A DNA stretch of 5,413 bases from Chloroflexota bacterium (GCA_026706395.1 JAPOYU010000044.1:1-5413); one strand, 5' to 3'. Counted from the stretch's first letter, positions 1 to 5,339 are shown. The notes: generated from the letters alone by a model not told the origin. A program made the numbers and translations.

Positions 1-36
1 AACCAAGTGTCGCAGGTTCGAATCCTGCCTGGAGCG
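1..36 (+). tRNA. tRNA 3' part, cut by window edge; probably tRNA-Trp
   Basis: The 3' part of a tRNA is visible. Position 1 would be loop base A38, 2-6 (ACCAA) the 3' strand of the anticodon stem, 7-11 (GTGTC) the variable loop, 12-16/24-28 the T stem (GCAGG/CCTGC) around loop TTCGAAT, 29-35 (CTGGAGC) the acceptor 3' strand, and G36 the discriminator. CAC follows, so CCA is not encoded and must be added enzymatically. The anticodon lies outside the window. A38 followed by an ACC-type stem, a GTGTC variable loop and G73 resemble bacterial tRNA-Trp. Asn, Asp, Gln and Glu also carry G73 and cannot be excluded. The tRNA call is firm; the amino acid is a guess. Confidence 0.85.
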
Positions 37-80
37 CACATCACAAGATATTCGGTCTTGCTGACTATCCGAGAATACTG

Positions 81-87
81 AAAGAGG
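81..87 (+). promoter_or_regulatory. Shine-Dalgarno candidate for the 141-residue ORF
   Basis: AAAGAGG ends 9 nt before the GTG at 97 and favours that start. A second GAGG at 91-94 is only 2 nt from the GTG but 14 nt from the in-frame ATG at 109, so neither site suits the ATG well. The start choice is therefore GTG, with moderate certainty. Confidence 0.45.
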
Positions 88-96
88 ATAGAGGTT

Positions 97-522
97 GTGT
101 CGAGTCTCATGGGTACGTATTACTTCAACGTAAAGGAGGGAAATCGTCGAAATGGTACCACAATCAAGAGTTGCGACTCCCCGACAGAAGTCAGCAAGAT
201 CTTGAGGCGGCTGGAAACTGGCCCTGCAAAAGGGCTAACAAGACCGATTCGGGTTGAAGTTTGGCAGCATAGGTCCGTTTTTGGATATGATGCTCCTCCA
301 ATTGACACCTATACCGTCGAACAATGGTTTGCCGTTGGCGAGAAAAAGTATGCGGGTATTTTCGCCGCAACTGGTCAATCAAGCCCTCTACGCCATGTGA
401 AACGTGTAAGGCAGAAAATAGGCACAGTGCGAGCTAAATCTATCAAATTCATCAAAGCGCAGGCTTCTAAACTAGCACCCGCAGCTATTTTGGCGTTTGT
501 TCGCAGCTTGTTAGGTTTCTGA
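97..522 (+). CDS. Hypothetical basic protein, lower GC, next to a tRNA gene
   Basis: A 141-residue reading frame that I do not recognise. It starts at GTG 97 (an ATG at 109 is the alternative) and ends at TGA 520-522. The middle (about 50-90) looks like an alternation of short strands with aromatic residues, including VEVWQHR and EQWFAVGEKKYAG. From about residue 98 to the end there is no acidic residue but many Lys/Arg, and the last 15 or so residues are hydrophobic (PAAILAFVRSLLGF), so the tail could be an amphipathic or membrane-contacting helix. I count 24 Lys/Arg against 9 Asp/Glu. Its G+C content (45-48% in sampled lines) is far below that of thrS (63-67%), and it lies 60 bp beyond a tRNA 3' end, a common site of insertion. 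Transfer is an inference. No conserved domain or catalytic motif is visible, and the frame could be a decayed remnant. Confidence 0.55.
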   Translation: MSSLMGTYYFNVKEGNRRNGTTIKSCDSPTEVSKILRRLETGPAKGLTRPIRVEVWQHRSVFGYDAPPIDTYTVEQWFAVGEKKYAGIFAATGQSSPLRHVKRVRQKIGTVRAKSIKFIKAQASKLAPAAILAFVRSLLGF

Positions 523-548
523 CCCGCGTCCTACCAGATGTCTATTGC

Positions 549-586
549 TTTGTACAGTGTCTGCGGAAACATACAAACTGCTTTTT
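549..586 (+). terminator. Weak intrinsic terminator candidate after the 141-residue ORF
   Basis: TTTGTA (549-554) pairs with TACAAA (572-577), and TGT (558-560) can pair with ACA (569-571) across a three-base bulge. Five Ts follow at 582-586 after a short gap. The stem is AT-rich and therefore weak. On the minus strand no U-tract follows, so it would not obviously end thrS. It lies in the gap between two converging genes, where a terminator is expected. Confidence 0.3.
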
Positions 587-2397
587 CATAGCTTGATTTC
601 CTGCGCCTGTGACCGGATCTTCGCCACGGCCGCGTCAGCGAAGTCATCAAGCGGCAGCGCGCCCAGGTCTTCATCCCCCCGCAGGCGGACGCTGACTGTG
701 CGGCTTTCGACATCGCGATCGCCGACGATCAGCAGCCAGGGGATATTCATCCGCCGGTGCTGTCTGATCTTCGAGCGCATGTTGCGGTCTTGCAAGTCGG
801 CTTTGACGCGCATCCCGCGGGACTTCAGCCGGGCTTCCACTTCGCGGGCGTAGGCGTTATGGCTCTCGCGGATGGGGATGATTATCGCCTGGGTCGGGGC
901 CAGCCAGGGCGGGAAGGCGCCGGCGAAATGCTCGATGAGGATGCCGATGAAGCGCTCCAGGCTGCCGAAGGGCGCGCGGTGAATCATGACCGGGCGTTTG
1001 CGCTCATTGTCGCGGTCGACATATTCGAGATCGAAGCGCTGCGGCAGATTGTAATCGACTTGCACCGTGCCCAGCTGCCATTCCCGCTTGAGCACATCGC
1101 GGACGATAAAATCCAGCTTCGGTCCGTAGAAGGCGGCTTCGCCCGGCTCGATATGATAATCCAGCCCCAGCTCTTCGCAGGCCTCGACGATAGCGACGGC
1201 GGCCTCTTCCCATAGCGCGTTATCGCCGACGTATTTGTCGCTGTCGGGATCCCGCGTGCCGATGCGGGCGCGGAAATCGGCCATGCCCAAGGCGCCGAAG
1301 ACGTGTTGGATAAGACGCACCACACCCTTGAATTCGTCCAGCAATTGGTCGGGGCGGACGAAGAGGTGGGCGTCATCGACTGTGAAGCCGCGCACGCGCG
1401 TCAGGCCACGCAGCTCTCCCGATTGCTCGTAGCGATAAACCGTGCCGAATTCGGCATAGCGCAGCGGCAGATCGCGATAGGAGCGCGGCTGGCTGCTGTA
1501 GATGCGGCAATGATGCGGGCAGTTCATCGGGCGGAGCAGGAACTCGTCGCCGTCCACATCGATGGGACTGTACTGGCTGTCGGCGTAATAGGGATAGTGC
1601 CCCGAAGTCTTGTACAATTCGATATTGCCCAGGTGCGGCGTGACCACCGGCAGATAACCGCGCTCGATCTGGATATCGCGGAGCCAGCGTTCCAGCGTAT
1701 CGCGCAGGGTCGCGCCATCGGGCAGCCAAAGCGGCAAGCCCTTGCCCACCATCGAATCGATGATGAACAGGTCGAGCTTTTCGCCCAGCGTACGATGGTC
1801 GCGCTTGATGGCTTCTTCCAGGCGCTGTCGATACTCCGCCAGTTCCGCCGGCGTAGCCCAGGCCGTGCCATAGATGCGCGTCAATTGCTGGCGTTTTTCG
1901 TCGCCGCGCCAATATGCGCCAGCGGGCGGCCGCAGCGAGATGCTGACCGCCTTCGGATTGATGTCCCCGGTGCTTTCCACATGTGGACCGCGGCAGAGAT
2001 CGCTGAAGTTGTTCTGCGTATAGATGCTCAGGCTGTCGGCGGGAGCGGCGATTGGGTTGCCGTTGTCATCCAGCTTGCCGTTCACCAGGTCATCTATGAG
2101 CTCAAGTTTATAGGGCTGGTCCTGGAACAACTCGCGGGCTTCCTCCGCGGAAACTTCGCGCCTGGTGAATTCGTGGCGCCCCGACAGGATCTTCTTCATC
2201 CGTTTCTCGACCCACTTGATGTCCCCTTCGTTTATGGCGGCGGGCAGGTCAAAGTCGTAATAGAAGCCATCCTCAATCGGCGGACCGATGGCGATCTTCG
2301 CCTCGGGGAAACGCTCCAGCATCGCTTCCGCCATGACATGGGCGGCCGAGTGTCGTATCTTGTAAAGCTGGCTCTCTTCGTATCGTTCTTCGGGCAT
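586..2397 (-). CDS. thrS: Threonyl-tRNA synthetase lacking the TGS domain
   Basis: Class II synthetase that activates threonine and charges tRNA-Thr in the cytoplasm; 603 residues from the ATG at 2397. An in-frame ATG at 2460 exists, but the one at 2397 has GAGGA six bases upstream and gives an ordinary N-terminus. Editing domain (about 10-185): HSAAH (His16, His20) and CRGPH (Cys135, His139) match E. coli His73, His77, Cys182 and His186. Catalytic core (about 205-500): zinc ligands Cys293 (MNCPHH), His344 (DDAHLF) and His473 (IHRAPFG); motif 2 Arg322 in FGTVYRYE; motif 3 Arg482 in GSLERF. The spacing of these core residues matches E. coli ThrRS with an offset of 41 then 38. The anticodon-binding domain is about 502-600. 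The E. coli enzyme has 642 residues; the difference is largely the missing N-terminal TGS domain, as in cyanobacterial-type ThrRS. All key residues for both aminoacylation and editing are present, so it should be active. Confidence 0.97.
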   Translation of the reverse strand: MPEERYEESQLYKIRHSAAHVMAEAMLERFPEAKIAIGPPIEDGFYYDFDLPAAINEGDIKWVEKRMKKILSGRHEFTRREVSAEEARELFQDQPYKLELIDDLVNGKLDDNGNPIAAPADSLSIYTQNNFSDLCRGPHVESTGDINPKAVSISLRPPAGAYWRGDEKRQQLTRIYGTAWATPAELAEYRQRLEEAIKRDHRTLGEKLDLFIIDSMVGKGLPLWLPDGATLRDTLERWLRDIQIERGYLPVVTPHLGNIELYKTSGHYPYYADSQYSPIDVDGDEFLLRPMNCPHHCRIYSSQPRSYRDLPLRYAEFGTVYRYEQSGELRGLTRVRGFTVDDAHLFVRPDQLLDEFKGVVRLIQHVFGALGMADFRARIGTRDPDSDKYVGDNALWEEAAVAIVEACEELGLDYHIEPGEAAFYGPKLDFIVRDVLKREWQLGTVQVDYNLPQRFDLEYVDRDNERKRPVMIHRAPFGSLERFIGILIEHFAGAFPPWLAPTQAIIIPIRESHNAYAREVEARLKSRGMRVKADLQDRNMRSKIRQHRRMNIPWLLIVGDRDVESRTVSVRLRGDEDLGALPLDDFADAAVAKIRSQAQEIKL

Positions 2398-2403
2398 CCT
2401 GCT

Positions 2404-2408
2404 TCCTC
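2404..2408 (-). promoter_or_regulatory. Shine-Dalgarno site deciding the thrS start
   Basis: On the minus strand GAGGA sits six bases before the ATG at 2397. The alternative ATG at 2460 has no comparable site, and the 21 residues it would add do not resemble a TGS domain. Confidence 0.8.
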
Positions 2409-2420
2409 GATTCGATTTTT

Positions 2421-2444
2421 CAGGCCTGGATTGCCGGAGGCCTG
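2421..2444 (-). promoter_or_regulatory. Leader hairpin in the thrS 5' untranslated region
   Basis: A perfect 7-bp inverted repeat, CAGGCCT / AGGCCTG, encloses a 10-base loop (CCGGCAATCC on the minus strand). It lies between the predicted transcription start and the Shine-Dalgarno site; in the transcript five As follow it, about 12 bases before GAGGA. There is no U-tract, so it is not an intrinsic terminator. It could affect translation or mRNA stability. E. coli ThrRS represses its own mRNA through leader stem-loops that mimic tRNA-Thr. This loop has no obvious Thr anticodon, so similarity in mechanism is only a hypothesis. Confidence 0.4.
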
Positions 2445-2489
2445 TACTGCGCAGGACCATATCCGGCTTAGGTAGGCGAGCCGCGAGAA

Positions 2490-2518
2490 ATTATAGTGGA
2501 GAAGGCGGAAACTCAGAA
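2490..2518 (-). promoter_or_regulatory. Promoter candidate for thrS
   Basis: On the minus strand there is a perfect -10 box TATAAT (2490-2495). At 17 bp spacing the -35 position reads TTCTGA (2513-2518), only 3 of 6 matches. Transcription would start near 2483, giving a leader of about 85 nt before the ATG at 2397. It lies between thrS and the upstream gene, so thrS would have its own promoter. Confidence 0.5.
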
Positions 2519-2520
2519 AG

Positions 2521-2535
2521 GGGCAGTCGCTGCCC
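2521..2535 (-). terminator. Stem-loop between the 148-residue gene and thrS
   Basis: A perfect 6-bp stem, GGGCAG/CTGCCC, with a three-base loop begins 22 bp past the stop of the upstream minus-strand gene. On the minus strand it is followed by CTTTCTGAGTTT, which is T-rich but not a clean U-tract. It may be a weak terminator that separates the upstream gene from the thrS promoter next to it, or chance in GC-rich sequence. Confidence 0.3.
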
Positions 2536-2557
2536 ACGCCGGAAAGGGCGGCGGAGC

Positions 2558-3004
2558 TCAATCGTCAATGAGAACGAGCACTTCTTCTATGACAGCCTGG
2601 GCGATCTCTTGGGTGGCTAGCTGGCTTGCCCGGTTCAGCGCCGGCGCATCCTCACGCTGATCTTCCGTGACGCGGGTAAAGAGGCTTTCGAAGACATCCT
2701 GGGCGACCAGATTGTCGATCGTATCTTCAATAATTTCGAGCTGCAGCCGCTCAACGATGATATGTGGCGTATCAAGGACGGCGTAGCGTACCGGCGCCGT
2801 ATCCGGTATCGATCCGGTGACCATCCAGGTCAGCGCTAATTGGCGATGAATATATGAAAGCGTGGCGAATAGCGCAGTATAAACCGTCCCGTCTTCCATC
2901 TGCACGATGACATCACAGGCGTCGCCTTCTTCGTGCATTTCGCAGAGTATCTCTTCCGGAACAATTATGATATCTGAGGATTCATGGTCGGACATAGTTG
3001 CCAT
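2558..3004 (-). CDS. Hypothetical acidic, lysine-free protein
   Basis: 148 residues from ATG 3004 to TGA; a second in-frame ATG at 2995 (MSDHESS) is an equally possible start, because the only purine-rich element (GTGAG) suits neither well. I do not recognise the family. I count 30 Asp/Glu, six Arg and no Lys, so the predicted protein is strongly acidic. Residues about 30-92 look like alternating beta strands (DVIVQMEDGTVYTALFATLS, VRYAVLD, HIIVERLQLEII), then helices at about 94-113 and 128-147. There is no signal peptide or membrane segment, so it is probably cytoplasmic. It lies upstream of thrS on the same strand with a 160-bp gap containing a hairpin and a promoter, so co-transcription is not required. 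G+C (50-53% in two sampled lines) is lower than in thrS. A good promoter and plausible secondary structure support a real gene; its function is unknown. Confidence 0.75.
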   Translation of the reverse strand: MATMSDHESSDIIIVPEEILCEMHEEGDACDVIVQMEDGTVYTALFATLSYIHRQLALTWMVTGSIPDTAPVRYAVLDTPHIIVERLQLEIIEDTIDNLVAQDVFESLFTRVTEDQREDAPALNRASQLATQEIAQAVIEEVLVLIDD

Positions 3005-3033
3005 ATTCTCACTTGTAAACTTATATTTTCACG

Positions 3034-3062
3034 ATTATATGCGCATTGAAGTGACTGCAAGA
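3034..3062 (-). promoter_or_regulatory. Promoter candidate for the acidic 148-residue protein
   Basis: The minus strand carries a perfect TATAAT (3034-3039). The -35 region is weak: TCTTGC at 17 bp spacing, or TTGCAG at 15 bp. Transcription would begin near 3027, leaving about 23 nt before the ATG at 3004. It overlaps the plus-strand promoter candidate at 3046-3074. Confidence 0.5.
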
Positions 3063-3074
3063 TAAGCATATCAT
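3046..3074 (+). promoter_or_regulatory. Promoter candidate for the rhomboid gene
   Basis: TTGAAG (3046-3051, 4 of 6 matches) is followed after 17 bp by TATCAT (3069-3074, 5 of 6). Transcription would start near 3081, giving an untranslated leader of about 119 nt before the ATG at 3200. That leader contains a small GCGCC/GGCGC hairpin at 3122-3135 and otherwise nothing I recognise. Confidence 0.4.
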
Positions 3075-3188
3075 AAATTGAGCGGTTTGTGCGAGGAAGG
3101 CTATTGCCCGGCCGCGTTACAGCGCCGCATGGCGCGACCTGAGCGTAAATCCTGCGTATTGTGTGGTGTGATGCAACGAGCACCAGAC

Positions 3189-3194
3189 GGGAAG
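3189..3194 (+). promoter_or_regulatory. Shine-Dalgarno site deciding the rhomboid start
   Basis: GGGAAG is five bases before ATG 3200. The frame is open further upstream to a GTG at 3161, but that start has no comparable site and would add 13 residues with no rhomboid feature, so 3200 is preferred. Confidence 0.65.
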
Positions 3195-3199
3195 ATTCG

Positions 3200-4018
3200 A
3201 TGAACCCGAGCGACGAGAAAAGCCATCCGCTCTATCAGAAGGGGAACGATCGGCCGGCGGGCCCGGTGGAGGGAGAGAGCCGCGCCAAGCGCCCGCGTCA
3301 GCCGCTGCGCAATCAGCCGCTCTTGACTTACTCCTTGATGGCGATCAACGGTCTGATTTACCTTGCCGGCTTCCTGGCGCCGCAGTTGGAGTGGGACCTG
3401 TTTTTGCGCGGCGCGATGATTCCGCAACTCGTGGTCGCCGAGGGCGAAGTCTATCGACTATTCACTGCGATGTTCCTGCACGGCAGCCTCGGCCATGTAC
3501 TGTTGAACATCTATGCTCTAACCATCGTTGGGCGCGCGGTTGAGCCTGTGTTCGGGCGGCTGCGATTTTCCTTGATCTACTTGCTCGGTGGATTGACCGG
3601 GTCGGCGTTCAGTTTGGCGCTTGGGGGCTTGGGAAGCGCCTCGGTAGGGGCGTCGGGAGCGGTCTTCGCGATATTCGCCGCCCATGCCGCGCATCTGTAT
3701 CAGAACCGCCGCCTTTATGCCAATGCCCGCGGTCAACTGAGCCACATGGCCTTTATCCTCGGAATAAACTTGGTGATCGGCTTCCTGCCCGGTTCGCGCA
3801 TCGATAACTGGGGGCATATGGGTGGCATGCTGGGCGGCGCGCTGCTCGCCTGGCGGATTGGGCCGCGCATTGCGCTCTTGGCCGATCCCAACTTGAACAA
3901 TCGCGTAGTTGGCGCCCTGGACCGCAATCCCTTGCGCCTGCGCCTGCCGGATCTGGCGCTCTATATCGGCGCCCTAATCGCTATCGTCTTTCTCGCTGTT
4001 AACCTGCTCGCCGCGTAG
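3200..4018 (+). CDS. Rhomboid-family intramembrane serine protease
   Basis: 272 residues. Rhomboids cleave transmembrane segments of substrate proteins inside the lipid bilayer using a Ser-His dyad. The hallmarks are all present: HVLLN (His99, Asn103; the HxxxN motif of the second helix), GASG with the nucleophile Ser152, and GHMGG with catalytic His206. The first 40 residues are hydrophilic, ending in a basic stretch, and have no signal peptide. Membrane helices are seen at about 41-60, 88-110, 121-141, 150-166, 183-197 and 206-222, with a seventh at about 251-270 after a hydrophilic linker. This is a 6+1 arrangement, compared with six helices in E. coli GlpG. The linker at 223-250 contains ADPNLNNRV. 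The substrate is unknown and the neighbours give no hint. Its last 45 bp overlap the oppositely oriented DUF2304 gene. An active protease is expected because no dyad residue is missing. Confidence 0.93.
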   Translation: MNPSDEKSHPLYQKGNDRPAGPVEGESRAKRPRQPLRNQPLLTYSLMAINGLIYLAGFLAPQLEWDLFLRGAMIPQLVVAEGEVYRLFTAMFLHGSLGHVLLNIYALTIVGRAVEPVFGRLRFSLIYLLGGLTGSAFSLALGGLGSASVGASGAVFAIFAAHAAHLYQNRRLYANARGQLSHMAFILGINLVIGFLPGSRIDNWGHMGGMLGGALLAWRIGPRIALLADPNLNNRVVGALDRNPLRLRLPDLALYIGALIAIVFLAVNLLAA

Positions 4019-4354
4019 TTGCTCCAGCTCCAGGCGCAGCAGAGCGATCTGCTGGGCGGATTCTTTGCTTTCTTGAGTGAGCCGGGTGATCACGGTTGAG
4101 AAATACAGCTGGATAAAAAGCATAAAGAGCGCCGCCAGTAAAAAGAGCAGATTAGAGGGGTCATAGATGCCGACTAATGCCGCCAGGCTGTGGAGGAGAT
4201 CGCGCCAGAGGCCCAGGATCAGCATGATGACCGCTGTGCCCAGCCAGAGCAAGGAGTATTCCTCGCTCAAGCGCCGCCGCCGCACCAATTCCAAAACCAC
4301 CAGCAGGGCGATCAAAGCGGCGCCAACTGTAAAGACTATCGAGCGATCAATCAT
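3974..4354 (-). CDS. DUF2304 family membrane protein
   Basis: 126 residues from ATG 4354, chosen because GAGGAGA lies six bases upstream; the longer frame to 4396 adds 14 residues with no such support. The pattern is that of DUF2304: a first membrane helix (about 5-24), a basic RRRR stop (25-28), the EEYSLLWL segment (31-38) leading into a second helix (to about 50), then GIYDPSNLLF (62-71) leading into a third helix (to about 88). A charged tail of about 88-116 with leucine spacing typical of a short coiled coil (IALLRLELEQL) follows, and a very acidic C-terminus ends it. The biochemical role of the family is unknown; members often lie near membrane glycosyltransferases, but none is visible here. 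The last 45 bp overlap the rhomboid gene on the other strand. The family assignment is from recognition of the sequence pattern, not a search. Confidence 0.82.
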   Translation of the reverse strand: MIDRSIVFTVGAALIALLVVLELVRRRRLSEEYSLLWLGTAVIMLILGLWRDLLHSLAALVGIYDPSNLLFLLAALFMLFIQLYFSTVITRLTQESKESAQQIALLRLELEQLRGEQVNSEKDDSD

Positions 4355-4360
4355 GACGGA

Positions 4361-4367
4361 TCTCCTC
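4361..4367 (-). promoter_or_regulatory. Shine-Dalgarno site deciding the DUF2304 start
   Basis: The minus strand reads GAGGAGA, then six bases, then the ATG at 4354. It is the strongest ribosome-binding site in the window and fixes the start against the longer in-frame alternative at 4396. Confidence 0.8.
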
Positions 4368-4411
4368 AATTGCTGCTTAGGCATACAGCCAGGCAAGGCA
4401 ATGTCCTCTAC

Positions 4412-4421
4412 TAAAATAGCA
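4412..4421. promoter_or_regulatory. AT-rich -10 candidates in the divergent DUF2304/hydrolase gap
   Basis: The 83-bp gap between the divergent starts holds one AT-rich patch. On the plus strand it reads TAAAAT (4412-4417), a -10 candidate for the hydrolase with transcription near 4424. On the minus strand the same bases give TGCTATTTT (4413-4421), an extended -10 candidate for the DUF2304 gene. No convincing -35 box is seen for either. Both would share the same few base pairs, so only one may be real. Confidence 0.25.
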
Positions 4422-4437
4422 TGAATCGGGCTTCCAG

Positions 4438-5289
4438 ATGCCGCAGACCCTGATCGAACTCACCGGCGAATCCGACGCGCATTTGCTGCACATCATGCCC
4501 GCCAACGGCTTCCCGCCGGAGACCTACTTGCCCATGCTGCGTTCTCTGCGCCCGTACCGGGCAGTGAGTTTGCCGCCGCGCGCTCTGTGGGGCGACGAGC
4601 GGCCGCCGGAGGGCTTCCGAGCCTGGGACGCTGACGCCGATGATCTGCTCGCCGGGCTCGAAGGGAATGATCTTCGCGACATCGTGGCGGTCGGGCATTC
4701 GCTGGGCGGCATCGTCTCGCTGCTGGCTTTGCTGAAGTCGCCGGGGCGCTTCAAAGCCCTGATCATGCTCGACCCGGTGATTCTGCCGCAGCCGTTGCTG
4801 GATATGCTGGGCAGCGCCCAGGACAGTGGCGCGGTCGAGGAATTGCCGCTGGTACAAGGCGCGCTGCGGCGGCGAGCCACCTTTGAAAGCCGCGAAGACG
4901 CTTTCCGGCGTTTTCGGGACAAGCCGGTCTTCGCCGATTGGGATGAGGAGACGCTGCGCCTTTATGTCGAGCATGGCTTGCAGCCGCGGGCAGATGGTTC
5001 AAGCTTCGAGTTGCGCTGGAGCACGGCCTGGGAAGCGCATTACTTCTCGACCGTGCACTGCGATATCTGGCGGGATCTGCCGAAGTTGAACGGCTTGACG
5101 CCGACCCTAATCGTCCGCGCGAGCTATAGCCATACGTTCCCCATAGAGTCTGGCGTCAGGGCAAAGGCGCTCCTGCCAGCGGTCGATTTTCATGAGATGG
5201 AAGGGCAGGGACATCTCTTCCCGCAGGCGGCGCCGCTGGAGACCGCCCGCGTCATCGCCCAGTGGCTGCGTTCGCGACATCTGCCTTGA
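4438..5289 (+). CDS. Alpha/beta hydrolase fold protein
   Basis: 283 residues, a soluble cytoplasmic protein of the alpha/beta hydrolase superfamily (esterases, C-C hydrolases, haloperoxidase-like enzymes). HIMPANGFPPETY (18-30) is the strand-loop that normally forms the oxyanion hole; GHSLGG (86-91) is the nucleophile elbow with Ser88; GQGHLFP (256-262) supplies the catalytic His259. Residues about 115-210 form the variable cap region. The usual acid after the strand TPTLIVRA would fall near residue 232, where a His stands in SYSHTF; Glu237 or Asp112 might serve instead. The substrate cannot be told. The ATG at 4438 has no clear Shine-Dalgarno site, but the fold begins close to it and no better in-frame start is seen. 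It is divergent from DUF2304, and its stop codon lies inside the promoter of the following tRNA-Phe gene. Confidence 0.88.
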   Translation: MPQTLIELTGESDAHLLHIMPANGFPPETYLPMLRSLRPYRAVSLPPRALWGDERPPEGFRAWDADADDLLAGLEGNDLRDIVAVGHSLGGIVSLLALLKSPGRFKALIMLDPVILPQPLLDMLGSAQDSGAVEELPLVQGALRRRATFESREDAFRRFRDKPVFADWDEETLRLYVEHGLQPRADGSSFELRWSTAWEAHYFSTVHCDIWRDLPKLNGLTPTLIVRASYSHTFPIESGVRAKALLPAVDFHEMEGQGHLFPQAAPLETARVIAQWLRSRHLP

Positions 5290-5314
5290 CATTCGCCGGC
5301 CTACTCTCTACACT
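5286..5314 (+). promoter_or_regulatory. Promoter of tRNA-Phe
   Basis: A perfect -35 box TTGACA (5286-5291) is followed after exactly 17 bp by TACACT (5309-5314, 4 of 6 matches to TATAAT). Transcription would start near 5321, about 19 nt before the mature tRNA. The -35 box contains the TGA stop (5287-5289) of the hydrolase gene, so the promoter begins within coding sequence. Confidence 0.65.
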
Positions 5315-5339
5315 CCTTGTTCCGGATTCATCGCAGTAT

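Noticed and set aside
44..60. CAAGA/TCTTG hairpin just after the left tRNA as a terminator
   Set aside because: Only a 5-bp stem with a 7-base loop and no T-tract afterwards.
2398..2460. thrS start at the upstream ATG at 2460
   Set aside because: The extra 21 residues resemble no ThrRS domain, they would cover the leader hairpin, and the ATG at 2397 has a good Shine-Dalgarno site.
1303..2475. Long plus-strand open frame of 390 codons antisense to thrS
   Set aside because: It lies almost wholly within a clear thrS gene; its translation shows no recognisable domain and reflects antisense reading of GC-rich codons.
3122..3135. GCGCC/GGCGC hairpin in the rhomboid leader as a riboswitch element
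   Set aside because: A single 5-bp stem with a four-base loop in GC-rich sequence is expected by chance; no conserved riboswitch core is visible.
4037..4054. Perfect CAGCAG/CTGCTG inverted repeat near the rhomboid end as its terminator
   Set aside because: It is inside the DUF2304 coding region, where it simply encodes the coiled-coil QQIALL residues, and the following T-rich stretch begins too far away.
4411..4974. Minus-strand open frame of 187 codons antisense to the hydrolase gene
   Set aside because: The hydrolase has intact nucleophile and histidine motifs; the antisense frame is rich in Gln/Arg and shows no domain, so it is a shadow.
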